DNA from: Thalassia testudinum
Taxonomy: Eukaryota > Streptophyta > Magnoliopsida > Alismatales > Hydrocharitaceae
Assembly: GCA_037157565.1 (NCBI GenBank)
Contig: JAZHRO010000024.1
Span: forward strand, 16,560,501 to 16,624,500
DNA: 64,000 nucleotides
Direction of reading: 5' to 3'
Of this stretch, positions 33,336 through 45,321 are shown piece after piece. The first letter of the stretch is position 1, and the number at the start of each line of letters is the position of its first letter. The notes beneath the pieces are model-generated. The model saw nothing but the letters and a program-made list of their open reading frames with translations, was not told where the DNA came from and ran no database searches. Both the position numbers and the translations under genes were made by a program.

Positions 33336-33340
33336 GGCAC

Positions 33341-35923
33341 ACACCTAAAAATATACCTTAACTTGACCAAGATAGGTTTATTTTATTTTTTGGGAATTTT
33401 TATATAGTTTTTATTTATTTACAAAGTTCAATAAGGTAAGGCCTCAAAGGATGCTTTCAAAGAGAACCTGAGGCCTTGAAAATAGTTCTAGTGGCTGGAA
33501 ATGCAGTTTAAATACATCAAAACACTCAGCACACTATTTGAAACACATTTGGACTCTTAAAAAAGTTTTTAGTTTAGATTTCATTCATATTTCAAGTTTG
33601 GACAGATTTACAAGAAAAGTAACTGATAAAATAATTTAAACAAGATACAAGTAATTCAAGTTAAATTAAAACCCAAATTCAGTATATGAATGCTTATTAC
33701 AATATGTTTTAACACTATATAACAGGTCAACCTCTCAAACACTCCAAAACCCAGCCAAAACTACTCTGATCAAATCCTACAGCTCAGCCAAATAGTGGCT
33801 GCTACAGCACACAACAGCAGCTGCAATTCAGTAGCAATAGCTGCTTCTTTTACCAAAATCAGATGCAGGAATCAGCTACCAGACGTCTTAAAATTTCAGG
33901 TGTGGCCACTGCTACTATTGCTGCAGCAATAGCTGCTTCTTTTATCACTAAAAACCAACCCAGATCAAACCTTAGAAGGTCTGATCTAAGGCACATGAAT
34001 GCACAAGAAAACTTCTGGTAGGTAAAATATGCCCAAAAACCTTTTAAAATCATAAATGACAATATGAAAATCCACTGATGAACATTATTTCTAGATTGAA
34101 TTTTGTAGAGATCAAAAATCCATGTTGCCCTGATTTGGGCTTTTAATTTGATATGATATCTGAATAAATCATCTGATCCACTTAAACACCATTGATTAGC
34201 ATTCAAGATGATCTAGTGATTAACTCAGAATCAATTGGGTCATCGTTTGATCTCAAATCAGTATTACCGATTATCCTTGGTCGAATTATCCAAAACAAGG
34301 CTTAAATTAAGTGTATGCTCATCCACAAATTAAAATTCAAATCCAAAACCTTGGATTCATTGCATGACACCTAATTAAGCAATTAAAAACCTCAAAAAGA
34401 TTGATTGAATCCGATAAAACCAAATGATCACCGAATCATAAGATTAGGCATTAAAAGCAACTTTGAAAATAATCGAGCAATTTGAGACATTAAAACCAGA
34501 TTGGGGTCTTTGTGAATTTATGGAGTGACTGGGAGGCCCCCCAAGTAGGTTTTTAGGTGCAAATTCAGATCCAGAAGCTAAGACTTCATATTTGAATTTG
34601 ATCTTGATGGATGGGTGGATGATAAAAAGATAGCGAGGGAAAATTAGAAGTGATTCGTGAAGTGTAGAGAAAGTTGTATGCGTCGAAATGGAGGTGGAAA
34701 AACCTCTTTGATCTGAACTGATTAGAGCGGGCAAGATCGAATCTATACTAATCTACTCCTAAACTACACAAATCCATCACTAAATTTTGTGTCTAATTTA
34801 CTCCTAGCTAATCTAATTATACTAATCACTACTCTACATTACTCTAGAAAGCAAGAAAATCCTAATCTAACAGAAGAATGGGAGCTGTTGAAAAGATCTG
34901 CAGCTGGTGGCTACAGCGACGAAGGGGGAAAGGATCTCCAGTTGATTGAAAGTCCACTAATGGGACTCAGTGTCACCCTCAGGTGCTATGTGATCCTTAG
35001 CTACGAGGAGTGATTGCAGGAGGTGGAATTCCATTACACAGGCATAGGAATGGAGGCGTATGGGGAGAAGAAACTGGAGAGAACGAAATTGCTCAGCTCG
35101 AGAGAGTAGGAGGGAGCTGATTGTCATGCACACGAGCTGGGCAAGGACTTAAGTAGGCTTAGGGAGTGAATGGACTCACCGCGAGGTGCAATCAATCATC
35201 TAGGGCTTGGGCGGTGGGGATGGGAAGAGAGATGTGAGATATTTCAAATCAAATCGTGACCGTTCGATGGGATCTGGGGCAAGAGGTGAACACACGCATT
35301 GAAGCACACGAAGCTTTGAATCAGGGAAGGTCGTCAGATCGTGGATCAAGGGAGCGACGGCTGAGATCTCATGTGTTCATGTAGCTACAATAGACCCACC
35401 CGCAGCAGGTCTATTCGAGGTTTTGCAAAGAAGCCCTTATGGGCGAGGCGGTAGAACAATAGCATAGAGGCCCATAAATGGCTAAGAAGTTCTGTAGAGC
35501 CGTCCCTAGGATTTACAAATAGGACCCTGTGGTTATCAAAGTGGTCCCTGGAAGTTTCTAAATGAAGAAAGTGTATATGCCCTAAGGACCTATGTGTAAT
35601 ATAATAAATGCAAGGCCCTAATGATGTCCAAATGCAACCAAGTTTTTATTTAAGCATAATTGAACATTAAGGAAGTTAATTTTACTTTTGATTTAAACTT
35701 TTGGACTCAAATGTTTGTTCAATTTGCAATTGGCTCATCAATTTATAATAATGAATAGAATACCACATTTAATGACCTAATTTCGCGTGTTTAAGACAGA
35801 TTTGATGTTTTAGGTCATTTTCTCTATTTCCCACACTTAACCCATTTCATGTGTTAATTCATTAGTGTTTAACCTAGTTTTTAGTTTAACTTTAGCATTT
35901 TAGCTATGATGAGCCACACTTCA
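33341..35923 (+). repeat. Family D repeat (D2)
   Basis: This is the continuation of the target sequence of the Athila-like element. It matches D1 from about 34830 to the shared end at 35923 (TATGATGAGCCACACTTCA). It contains one CAGACGTCTG-type pair: CAGATGCAGG at 33860 and CAGACGTCTT at 33880, exactly 20 bp apart. No coding frame is supported. The left limit lies upstream of 23624 and is undefined. Confidence 0.6.
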
Positions 35924-35926
35924 TCA

Positions 35927-36196
35927 CCCCCGCCCCTCCCTCCCCTATGTTATAAATAGAGGGAACGACCCCCAATGGAAAAGTCCTCCTCCCTGAGAGA
36001 GGGAGAGAAATCATGTAATACCATGTATCCTCCCCCCAAACATACACCTCTTGTAGTGAAACTGGATCACCAAATCCCTATTCTCCTTTGTGTATGCTTG
36101 TTGATTGTTGTTCTACTCCCTTGTGCGACGGATTATAATGGATAAATAGCACCTCCTACGCTTACAAATCTTTTGGTGGCCTTTCGAGGTCCATCA
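35927..36196 (+). mobile_element. 5' LTR remnant of gypsy-type element H
   Basis: From TATAAATAG (35951-35959) to the CA at 36196 it matches 46197-46476: TATAAATAGAGGGAA, AATGGAARAAGTC, ATCACYAAATCC, TTGTTGATYGT, GACGGAT and TGGTGGCCTTTCGAG in the same order. Upstream of the TATA box the two copies differ completely, so this LTR has lost its U3. Confidence 0.7.
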
Positions 36197-36198
36197 AA

Positions 36199-36216
36199 TG
36201 GCACCGTCTATGGGAA
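36199..36216 (+). other. Primer-binding site of element H
   Basis: TGGCACCGTCTATGGGAA lies two bases after the LTR end. It differs at two positions from TGGCGCCGTCTGTGGGAA, a PBS type I recall from many plant Ty3/gypsy (Tat-type) elements; the tRNA is not assigned here. Confidence 0.6.
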
Positions 36217-37207
36217 GCGTCGATAAAAAAGCCATCGCTCTTCAGAGCATCCGATCACTGGTAGGAAGGGCCCCTCTAGCACCCTGCCCCAGCCCCCCTA
36301 AGCGAGAATTGTGGCGGTGGTCGTAACCACCCGCGGTCCTACTCGCGACTTCCCTCCCCTTGGAGGGGCTCAGTCAGGACGTGATGTCCTCATGCCCTAG
36401 TGACCTCGACTGGTCACCTGAGGTCCCCGAGTTGGACCGCCCTTCCCTAAGGCGCAACCCAGTGAAGAGGAACCAGGAGCCAAATCTGGTAGTCCAGATA
36501 TATGCCCCAACGCGTACCGCCTACCCGCTTGGGAAAGAGAAAATGTAGGTCTTCCATTGGAAGCGCTTGGAGAGCTAGTCGAGGCCTAACGCGGAAGGAC
36601 GGTGGACCCTAGCTATTGCAACACTCCCTTAGGAGCCACCCTGGGGATAAGCCAACGCTCGATCATCCCAAGAGATTATCCCACTAGGACCCTCCAGCGG
36701 CGCTCTCCTAGCGAGGGTCCGCGTGCAGATCGTTGCCCGACCCGTCAGACAACTCCTCCAAGGGTGTGACATGTAGGTCCTGTAAGCGCTTCGCCAAGCA
36801 CTTAGGGACCTGGGACAACCCCAAGAGGTTGTTGGAAGTCGAGTAGAGGAGGACCAAGCCCACCAGACCTTGCTCAGGTTAGCTCGAGGATCAACACTCC
36901 GAACGAGGGAGGCCCCATGAGGCAACGATCCCTTGGCGCACCGAGTCAGGCCATCCAGTTCGTAAGCACAAGCACAAGGCCCTCGACCGCATGCCAAAAT
37001 ACCCAACGAAAGACCACAGACCGAGTTAACTCCTCCCATGGATCGACTGAGAAGTGCAGCGGTGACGACAACCTCATTGATGGCGAGAATACTCCCGTAT
37101 AGGCACGTCCCAACGCCCGCTTGCAAATAAGGTTCCTTCCACAAGTGAAGGATTGCCTCTCCCAAGGTAGCAGCCGGCCCCCGGAGTGCCACAGATGCGA
37201 GCCACAA
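36217..37207 (+). pseudogene. Decayed internal region of element H
   Basis: GC-rich, formerly coding-like sequence with short broken frames on both strands (62 codons plus at 36360; 192 codons minus at 36629-37207, opposite to the element and therefore probably spurious). No conserved gag or pol motif could be read with confidence. Confidence 0.45.
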
Positions 37208-37640
37208 ATAAGGACTGGTTTGTAATTTTTCTTGAATTAGTTTCGAATTTGTTGCTATGAAGCTTCTAGTGCCATATCTTATCTAATATCCCTGTTAATG
37301 CTCAATTGTCCTTTCTTATTCAAATATTTGATTACTATCTGATTATTAGTTATGAGCATTATATTACCAGTTAAGTATTTAAGAATTTCTTTAAGCACTT
37401 GATCTCATCGCCTAATTTCACGTGTTAGAACGTCTTCTTTTGAATTAGATCACACCTAAAGATAAATTAATATAATCTAGTACTTGGACTTAAAATCTAA
37501 ATAGTGGTATTTACTCATTTTTCTTGCTCCCAAAATGACCTTGGATTTCTTTCTAATTAATTCGAGTGATAAATTTAAATGTAAATACGCTTCTATTGGC
37601 TATACTTTGATACAAAACGAATTTTAAAACACAGTAGGAG
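37208..37640. other. AT-rich segment of uncertain origin
   Basis: It sits between H internal sequence and the C4 LTR. The part 37510-37620 (TTACTCATTTTTCTTGCTCCC ... GTGATAAATTTAAATG) faintly resembles the 3' end of family C LTRs. Not assigned. Confidence 0.35.
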
Positions 37641-38222
37641 CACGTCAGCATCTATCTATCTCTTTTTCCCTTCAATTCGACCGCCAACTCACCCACTCCA
37701 CCTTTGTCTTCCCCACGACCGGTTGAGCTCCGGCGAAGTCTCCCCGATGCTACACCGCACCACTCGCCACGCCACAACTTCCATAAGCATCGCCGTACTC
37801 CCCACTTCAAAAGCCCTCAAACACTCCAACTCCGACTTCACACGCCCTCCACACACACGCAAACATGACCACCACCTTCGCCATCACTTGGTGGTTCTCT
37901 TAAGCTGTTCTAACAAGGCCGTGAGGCCTTATTTTGCATTTTAGGTCATCGCTGTTCTCCGCCGTCACTGCCACCTCCTTCTCCAGCTCCGTCTGCCATC
38001 TCTTGCCTGAGTTCCTCATCGCTGATATGCCCAGACGCTGCGGAACACTTCCAGGACCTTTCCCAGGTCCTTAATTAGAGACCACGTCTACGCCTTCACC
38101 TTTAATTAGAGGCACTTCCTCTGCAGCTGTTGCGCGAAGAGAAGTGGGATGTATATTCCCACATAGGCGAATGAAAACCTCGTAACTACAGATATATTGA
38201 TTTTGTGCTAAGGCTTTATCGC
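37641..38222 (+). mobile_element. Family C LTR, plus strand, left part (C4)
   Basis: It resembles C1 from about 7030 on: CCGCCAACTC... then GTGGGATGTATATTCCCAC (38149-38167, the palindrome of C1 at 7571) and CTAAGGCTTTATCGC. It is 5'-truncated near 37640. It is split at ATCGC (38218-38222) by solo LTR C3 and resumes at 41090. Confidence 0.65.
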
Positions 38223-38223
38223 T

Positions 38224-41084
38224 TGTGTCCGGTTGGCTTGTTTACGTTTATTATACTTTAAGTTACAGTTGTTATAGTATGTAATAAGACAGCTACCAGA
38301 TTACTATTACAAAATTTTTTACTTGGAACAAGATTTTCCAGAGGTCAAACTCAGGGAGCAACTATGCTTCTAGAAGTCTAATTAAGTTCTCTATTATGTT
38401 ACAAAAATAAGAGAGAGAGAGAGAGAGAGAGAGCGAGTGAGAGTTCTTCTGGCTTCTTCTTCTTCTCTCTTCCTTTTCTTTCTATCCTTTTTCTTCCAGC
38501 TAGTCTTCTTCTCTTCTTTCTCCTGCAGAGTCTTCCTTTCTTCTTTCTTTTCTTTTCTTCTTCTGCGGTTGTGGTAATCTTTTTCTTCTTCTCCTCTACT
38601 TCTTCTTCTTTCTGCTTCTTTTCTTCTGTTCTTCTCTTTCTTTCCTTGCTTGCAGTTGTGTCTTCTTTCTTCTTTCTCTTTTCTTCTTTTTCTTCTCTGC
38701 TTCTTTCTTTTCTTCCCTTACAGCTCCTCTTCTTTTCTCTTCTTTCTGTTCTGGCCACTGCCCTTCCATCATCTGATGCAGTGGTCAGATGACTTAACTG
38801 TAGGTTTGCTACAGTGCCTTCCTTCTCTTCGTCTGTTTCCCTCCTTTGCTTCTTCTTCTTCAGCTGCCCTGAGCGGCTAAGGCTTTGGCCGCTTCCCTTC
38901 TTCTTCTTCTGTTCCTGCATGCTCACATACGGGTTAGAGCAAAACCTATCCCCTCCCTTCCCCGCGTCTCTCTCTTTCTCAGATTTCTCTCTTAAGACCG
39001 CTCTCCCAGAGCCGGGTAATCGGGTGCGGGTATCGCGCTCGGGACCAGGCCCACCGGCATGCGGTGGTGGGCGAGGAGTGCGCAATTTGGGTAATCGGAT
39101 CCTGCCCAGACCCGCGTGGCGTGCGCGCGGGCGAGGGCGAGAGAGTGCATGGCACGTAGCGTGCAGGAGAGGGACCTGACCCCTATGTTCGAAGGCGAAT
39201 AGTCTTAGGCACTTTTTCAATTTAAGTGTGGGCGCTTGGCTGCGCACTTCCGAGGTGGGACTAAAGTCCCACCTCCCAAATCGGCACCCGCAAGCAAGCT
39301 ACCTGCGGCCAATTGCAGCAGCCCGCGAGGTCTTCGCCCCAGCTGCAGACCTGGGTGCCTTTGCAGAGGCAACCCGTGAGACCTGGGATGCACACCTGGG
39401 CTGGAGAGCGCCTGCAGCTGCAGGTGAAGCTGCTGCAGCTAGTTAATGGCGACGAGGGGCGCACACCTGAAATCACACAAACGGCCTCTTGGCCCAGTCA
39501 AAATACAGGGGAGGCTTCGCCGGAGTGCGGCGAAGACAGTGCGGGGATCGGCGAGGCGCGAGGGCGTGTGTGGAGGTAGCCCTAGGTCAGACTGTGGCAG
39601 GAGAGGTGGGTTTGTTCGGGGGGTGGTCGGGTGGCGTTTGGCAGTAAATGGAGATGGGGAATCGGTAGAGTGGAGTGTGAGGGACCTTGTGCGGTGGTCG
39701 GCGAGGTGCGAGGGTGTTTGTGGATGTGAGATGGTCTCGTCGGAGAGGGTGATCGAAGGTGGAGAGGATGGTCTGGACAGTGGTGGTCGGGTGGTCGACA
39801 GGGCAGTTTAAAAGGGGGGAAATGCAAGGGAAATGGAGAGGAAGCTATTTACCTAAGTATTAGACGAAGTGGGAGGGCGGAGCAGCCGGCTCGTATCTGC
39901 CAGAGTTGGAGAAGAAGAGGCCCTAGAGGAGTGCGGCGACGAGGAAGCAAGCGGAGGGCACCGGCGGGTACAGCCCGGCGTGGACGATGGATCAAGGCAA
40001 ACCCTGCTGCAGGTAGGGAAGCAGAGCGACGAGGAGGAAGAGGAGGAAGTCACCGGAAGCTTCGAGCCTTCTGACGGAGGAGGAAGGGATGAAGGGAGGG
40101 GGTTTCTCCATCAAAGAAAAGCTTGCAGGAGCCGGCAGGGTGTGCCGCTCCTTATAAAGGGGTTGGCGCAGAGGGAGGGGCGAGCTGGCGTCGTGCCAGC
40201 CTCGCCGGAGTAAAGCTAGAGATGAAGCCCATACCTTCCGCGCGTTCGCACGGAAGGTATGGTGGTCGGCAGAGGACATGGGCGAGTCCCTGCGACGGAG
40301 GACGTCGCAGGGAACCCTACTTCTGCTTTGCAGGACGGTAACCCTGCTCTGCGCGGCGCCATCTCCAGGCAAGGTCGTCGGAGTATGGCGCTGCGCAGAA
40401 GTTGCAGGGAGGATCGTTCTTCAAAGAACAATGAAAAGTTGGGGGTCTAAATGCAAGGGTTTCAAAAGATAAGGGTCAAAAAGTAAATGAAGAGGACCAA
40501 ATTGTAAAGTCGGTCAAGGAGGTCTCTTTTTAGGCTCAAGTTTTTATACAAGACCAATTTGAACCTAAGGAATTTAATGGTGAATTTTAATTCTAGGTTG
40601 GACCATGTTTGACTAGCCAATTTACACAAAAACCTAAATTAAGTTATTAATTGGGCATGGTTCTCTTTTTAGGTCAAAATAGGTTTCTAAGGCTAAATTT
40701 AAGGTTCTAAACCCTAGAGAATATTTTTCTATAAATTTTAAATGGTTTAGTTGATTTTTATCCTGCCTTGAACCTCATGAATTGAAGTGGATTTGTTTTA
40801 GGGTTACAGAATGTCATTTAATTCCTGGAAGTTGCAATAACCCTTATTTAGATTAGATCATCATTCTTTCTTTCTTGTTAAGCTTGTTTGACCTATGTTT
40901 GGACCCTTAATTAACATGTTTGCAAACTGCATTGGTGAAATTGTAGTTTTACCCCTTATGATTTGTTTTATTCTTAAACTCAGAATTCTCTGAGTTAAGC
41001 CTTTCTTTGGGTCATGTAGGAGCTTTTTTCTCACATATCTGGGTTAGATTATGCTAGTTAGGGTTTATGATGAGGTTCTCATCA
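38224..41084 (-). mobile_element. Solo LTR of family C, minus strand, nested in C4 (C3)
   Basis: It is flanked by ATCGC at 38218-38222 and 41085-41089; one extra T separates the left duplication from the terminal TG. The minus LTR starts TGATGAGAACCTCATCAT as in C1 and C2. It carries a (GA)n run (38411-38433), a pyrimidine tract (38435-38900), a degenerate motif pair (CATCTG end of a site at 38766 and CAGATGACTT at 38786, 20 bp apart) and the GGTGGGACTAAAGTCCCACC palindrome (39254-39273). The 282-codon minus frame (38399-39247) is the purine tract in translation and not a gene. Confidence 0.85.
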
Positions 41085-41089
41085 ATCGC

Positions 41090-41879
41090 CCAGCACACTA
41101 GAGGTCGAGTCCCTCACCACCTCACACACCCGATAACCCGCCTACTCAGTCCTCGCCTGCAACCCACGCCCGCAGGCCTGTACATTGTTCTAGACCTGTT
41201 TACCTGATCGATTACCTGATTATACCCAGGTCTTGAGAGAAAAGGAGGAGGAATGGTGAGAGGGGGGGAGGGTTTTGCTCTCTAAAGATATGCCCTATGC
41301 AACACTCAGCGATCGGAAGAGACCGTGCCCTTGTGCTGTGAAAAGGGAAAGCTGAAGAAGAAGAAGGGTTATGCCTTTGAGATGGAAGGGAAGGCTTGTT
41401 GAGAAGAGAAGGAAGAAAGAAGAGGAAAGGCTTCTGAAGAGCCTTGTTTGATTAGAGCTATTGTTGAATAATTGAATATGATTTGATTATCTCTAACATA
41501 AGTCGTTTGATTTGATTTGGCATTAATAAAGTTAACATTGAGTATCTAATTAGAGCTATTGTTGAATAATTGAATATGATTAATTAAGAGAATAAGTGGT
41601 GATTCAAATCACCATTGTTTTGATTCTCTTTTCTTTCTGATTCCATGCAACCTTGAGATACATTGATTTATATTCGAATGTTAATTCTAATTAGTTCCGT
41701 TCATGGCATATCAATTTTGTGATCAATTGATTGTGCTCATTGATTCTGAATAAGATTAATGTTGTGAATTCCATTATTTACTCCCTGTGTTCGACCTTAG
41801 ACTCCTTTAGAATTTGAGTTATAAATTTAAATGATTTGAGTGATTTTATCCTATACTATGACGCATCTCTTTAACAACA
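41090..41879 (+). mobile_element. Family C LTR, plus strand, right part (C4)
   Basis: This continues C4: CACCTCACACACCCGATAACCCG matches the C1 region near 7680-7810. A short purine tract (41345-41440) follows, then the terminal ACTCCCTGTGTTCGACCTTAG block and an end near ACAACA (41879). Its purine tract is much shorter than in C1-C3. Confidence 0.65.
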
Positions 41880-42410
41880 ATGAATTCGCCCCAAACAACC
41901 CCCTAGCCATGAACTAGGCGAGCGTGATAAAAGGGGACAATCCTGCAATCTAGGCCCCATTATCGCAAGTCTCCATCGAGAGAAAGGATAGGAGGCCTGT
42001 GTTGGTGCTAGAGCACCACGATCGTTTATTTTGATGATAACAAAACACGTGTCTTTTAACATTTACATCTGAGTTTTAGTTTTCAGGTTAAATTGCAAAT
42101 AGTGACAAGTATTTAGACGGAATTCGAGCTTGCATCCAAGGCGGATTGGTGGAGCTTGATGGAGAACAAAGGAGCTTCGTGAGGAGTGATAGCTTGAAGA
42201 AGGAAGGAGATGAAGAATAGGATATATTTCCTTTCCTTTGTACTATGTATTATTGTTTCTTTTGTGGCTCTTTATTTTTGTTTCTTAGATTCATGTTAAA
42301 GAGCCTCAAAGAACCTTAACAGTAGTCCTAGAAACACTTGCACAACCCTAGGATATTTAGGTTTTCTGTAAAGAACTTAGAAAGCCAAAATAGGGTTCAG
42401 ACAGCCTTAT

Positions 42411-42847
42411 CAGACGTCTAATCTGAAAATCAGACGTCTGATAATGACTTTTAAGACATCTGACTATTGACTCAGACATCCAATAACATTTAGGTTGGAC
42501 TTAATAGGTTCTGTCCGTTTGAATCAATCGTCCAGACCTTAGTCCAGATGTCTTAGGAGATGTCTGATGCCTTTGCAAGACGTCCAATTAGTGGAACGAT
42601 GGCTGCCCACACAGACGTTGAGGAATCTGACCGTTAGCTCATATCAGACGATATCAGACCGTCTGCGCTCATATCAGGCGTCTGGGATCACTTACAGACG
42701 TCTGATATGTGACCGTTTTGCCTTGACTGACCCAAAATCGCCCTTGGCAGATCTTGTAGCCGTTACCCTTCTTGGGAATCCATTCCCACAGAACAAATAG
42801 GTTTCTAGACATCCAGACCTTGTGCCAGACATCCTGTGTGTCGTCTG
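42411..42847. promoter_or_regulatory. CAGACGTCTG phased arrays in LTR B2
   Basis: Motif starts are 42411, 42431, 42453, 42473 (20, 22, 20); 42533, 42545, 42557, 42577 (12, 12, 20); 42655, 42675, 42695 (20, 20); 42806, 42814, 42826, 42838 (8, 12, 12). These are the same step patterns as in B1 read in reverse. Many sites have lost the CpG (AAGACATCTG, CAGATGTCTT, CAGACATCCA). Confidence 0.8.
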
Positions 42848-43093
42848 ATGGACTTTCACTAGAATCCTGTTTCGATCTGATTTAAGTGAAGAAGGAAACC
42901 CGCCTAAAATCATATGTCTGACTTTGTTCCCAGATGTCTTAAATGAGTTTTCCAAACGTCTAATGCCAGGACCAGATGTCTGATAACCCTGTCAAAGTCA
43001 TGATTAATCCTAATTTCGACTTGATTCTCTTGGAGGTTGTACCCAATGGCTATGGAAGCCCTCCAAGGCCTTCCAAAGCCTTCATAGGCCCTC

Positions 43094-43102
43094 TATAAAT
43101 AG
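43094..43102 (+). promoter_or_regulatory. TATA box of LTR B2
   Basis: TATAAATAG inside CCTCTATAAATAGAGG, itself a palindrome. The same box is kept in B1 (3676-3684, minus), B3 (63026-63034, minus) and F (63444-63452). It lies just downstream of the phased arrays. Confidence 0.8.
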
Positions 43103-43749
43103 AGGAGAACCCTTGCCACTCAAAGACACACCTTGCAAGAATATTTCCACTCATTTTGTGTCAAATTGAAGTAGAAGAAGCACTTGCTCTCAAGGGCTAG
43201 TTCTACATCTAGAGAGCTTCAATCCAATTGCGCACCCGCTCTCCCGTCGTAGTTCACGAGAGCGCCATTGTGCCATTGCGTAGTTCACGCATCCGTGTCG
43301 TCAACGCACTTCCACCAAAGGAAAGTTTCCTAACTCCTATAGAAGCTTAGTTTAAGAGTTACTTTGTTGGCTCTATAGGACTTTTCTTGTATCTTTTACT
43401 TTGTTATTTGGTTGGGTATTCACTTTGCAAATTCTCGTCTCCTTCGTGAGACAAATCCTTCTCGTGAAGAGAAGGGGTTTGAGGTACGCTACCCTCGTAT
43501 AAAGTAGCGTGGTTGTAATTGAGGTTGTACTACCCTCGTTTAAGTAGTACGTTAGTGGATTTAATCAACTTGGTTGATCGGAAAATCCTAACTCGAGAAA
43601 GTTAGGTGGTGGTTTTCACCCGGTTTGGGTTTCCACCTAAAAATACTTGTGCCCATTGTGTGATTGCTATTTTTGTGAGATTCTATTTTTAATTTCGCAT
43701 TTTGTACGTCACGCTGATTTCACCCCCTTCAAGGTAGTGAAAATTACAT

Positions 43750-45300
43750 CCTGTAAAGCACTTGAGAGACCACCCCAAGAAGGGGCCTCGACGACTACGG
43801 GTACCCAATGCGACCTTCCAGGAAAAACTGAGAGTTGAGAGGGCTAGTGCCCCGCTCTAGCAGACAGGCGGTGTCTCCCCAACTCCCTCACTTGACGGAC
43901 ATTGCAGCCAAGTTCTGGCGGTGACACTCACGCCTCCTGAGGTCCTCTCCTCCTGACGCTTGGGCACATCAGCGCAGGGGTTAAGGTAATCTCGGGCCAA
44001 CATCACCCCAGGCATCCGAGCCTCTCCTTCTAAGTCATCTCTCTCCGGGTACCTCCCTCCCGACTTTCATCCAGGCAAGGAGAATACAACCAACTCCCCT
44101 CGCAGGATCTAGTGGAGTGTCCAGGTTCGTCACAGCAAGAGTCTCCCCCCTTCGGGGTAGCACCGAGTCCTTCGAAAAACATTCTCCTCTCATTGTGGAT
44201 TAGGCGGAAGTGACCACCACGGTACCTGCGATGGTCCGAGGTCTCCGCCTCCGGCATCCCGGGTGCATCACCGCATAGGCTGAGGCTGCCTCCAGGAGCA
44301 GCGACGCCTAAAATGGGTCCACAACCCACTTAACCAACTTCTGATGGTAACACCCGCAGTGCTTCGAGACGCTCGGGCCAGGCTACCTTCCAAGTTAGCC
44401 TTGTCAGGTCGGCACACCCGTAGCACATCCATCACTCCAGTGAAAACGCCTTCCTCTCCTCCCGACAGCCATTTCGGTCATAGACCTTTAGTAATCAAGG
44501 AAAAGGGAGAGGGGAAGGGAACAACCCTCCTCTGACCAACTTGGAAGAGGACAGGCACCTTAGCAAGGTTGCCATACCTAAAGTGGCCAGGTTGATGGTA
44601 GAATCAAGCAGCCCGGCTGGCTAACCACCAATATGAGCCTGCCGCCAGGTCCTCCCGTTACGTATCTGATTCCCTTAGAGGATGAGCACCAGACGTGGAG
44701 GAGATGCAACCTGGCACAAGCCCCCTAGAGTCAAGGCGAAGTAACCCAAGAAGCCCGTGTGAAGAAGGGAAAGGGGGAGCCAAGTCCGTGCAATCCAGCA
44801 AGGGGCTAATTCGGCTGATCTGCCAAGCAACTTCGAGATCGTGACCGGACTCTTCAGTCGCGACATTCCTTGCTTCCTGCTCTTCCCACATGCACTCATC
44901 CGAGCTCGTCGAGGGCCAGGAGGGGGATCTCAATCTCTCTAAAAGTCTGAGGGTTACAACCCCCCCTCCCCTCCCGAGGGGCTAAAGCACCCAAAAGCGA
45001 CCTCTTAAGGCCATCGGGAGCCATGGAGTCCCCCCTGAATCCCAGCAATGGCAAGACCACCCCTCGAGGATGGTTGACGCAAAAAATCCCTCACGTGCAT
45101 AGTTCCTACTGCACGAGGAGTGATCCTGTCACCGCCAAAATCAGCACTTGAGGCCCCTATCCTACCACAACAGTACTAAGAGGCCCGACCTATCTTAGGA
45201 AAGGTAGGGCCTTACCCCTCGCGATGGATGGCCACCGCTCGTAGAGTGTGGCGATCACCCCTTGCTCTCACATGGCGACTCCCCTACAGAGGATGATCCG
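43750..45300 (+). pseudogene. Decayed internal region of element H (right part)
   Basis: GC-rich, coding-like composition with many short broken frames on both strands and no readable motif. It lies between B2 and the 77-bp array and presumably continues 36217-37207. Confidence 0.4.
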
Positions 45301-45321
45301 GACGAAATTTCGACTAGGCAA

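Larger units (their letters stand above)
42000..43749 (+). mobile_element. Solo LTR of family B, plus strand (B2)
   Basis: It starts TGTTGGTGCTAGAGCACC and ends GTGAAAATTACA, flanked by GCCTG (41995-41999) and TCCTG (43750-43754), a 5-bp duplication with one mismatch. Length 1750 bp. Order: TGATGATAACAAAACACG block, CAGACGTCTG arrays, TATA box TATAAATAG at 43094-43102, GCGCACCCGCTCTCC block, two GGTACGCTACCCTCG/GTACTACCCTCG blocks, and a TTTCACCCCCTTC end. The C-run near the end and the TGATGATAACA block near the start recall SIRE/Maximus copia LTRs. The copia assignment is inference. Confidence 0.82.

Noticed and set aside
36629..37207. 192-codon minus-strand frame as a gene
   Set aside because: Opposite to the orientation of element H set by its PBS and LTRs, no recognisable domain, GC-rich shadow.
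38399..39247. 282-codon minus-strand open frame (longest in the window)
   Set aside because: It is the translation of a purine tract (Glu/Lys/Arg runs) plus GC-rich LTR C3; the same tract in C1 and C2 gives different frames.
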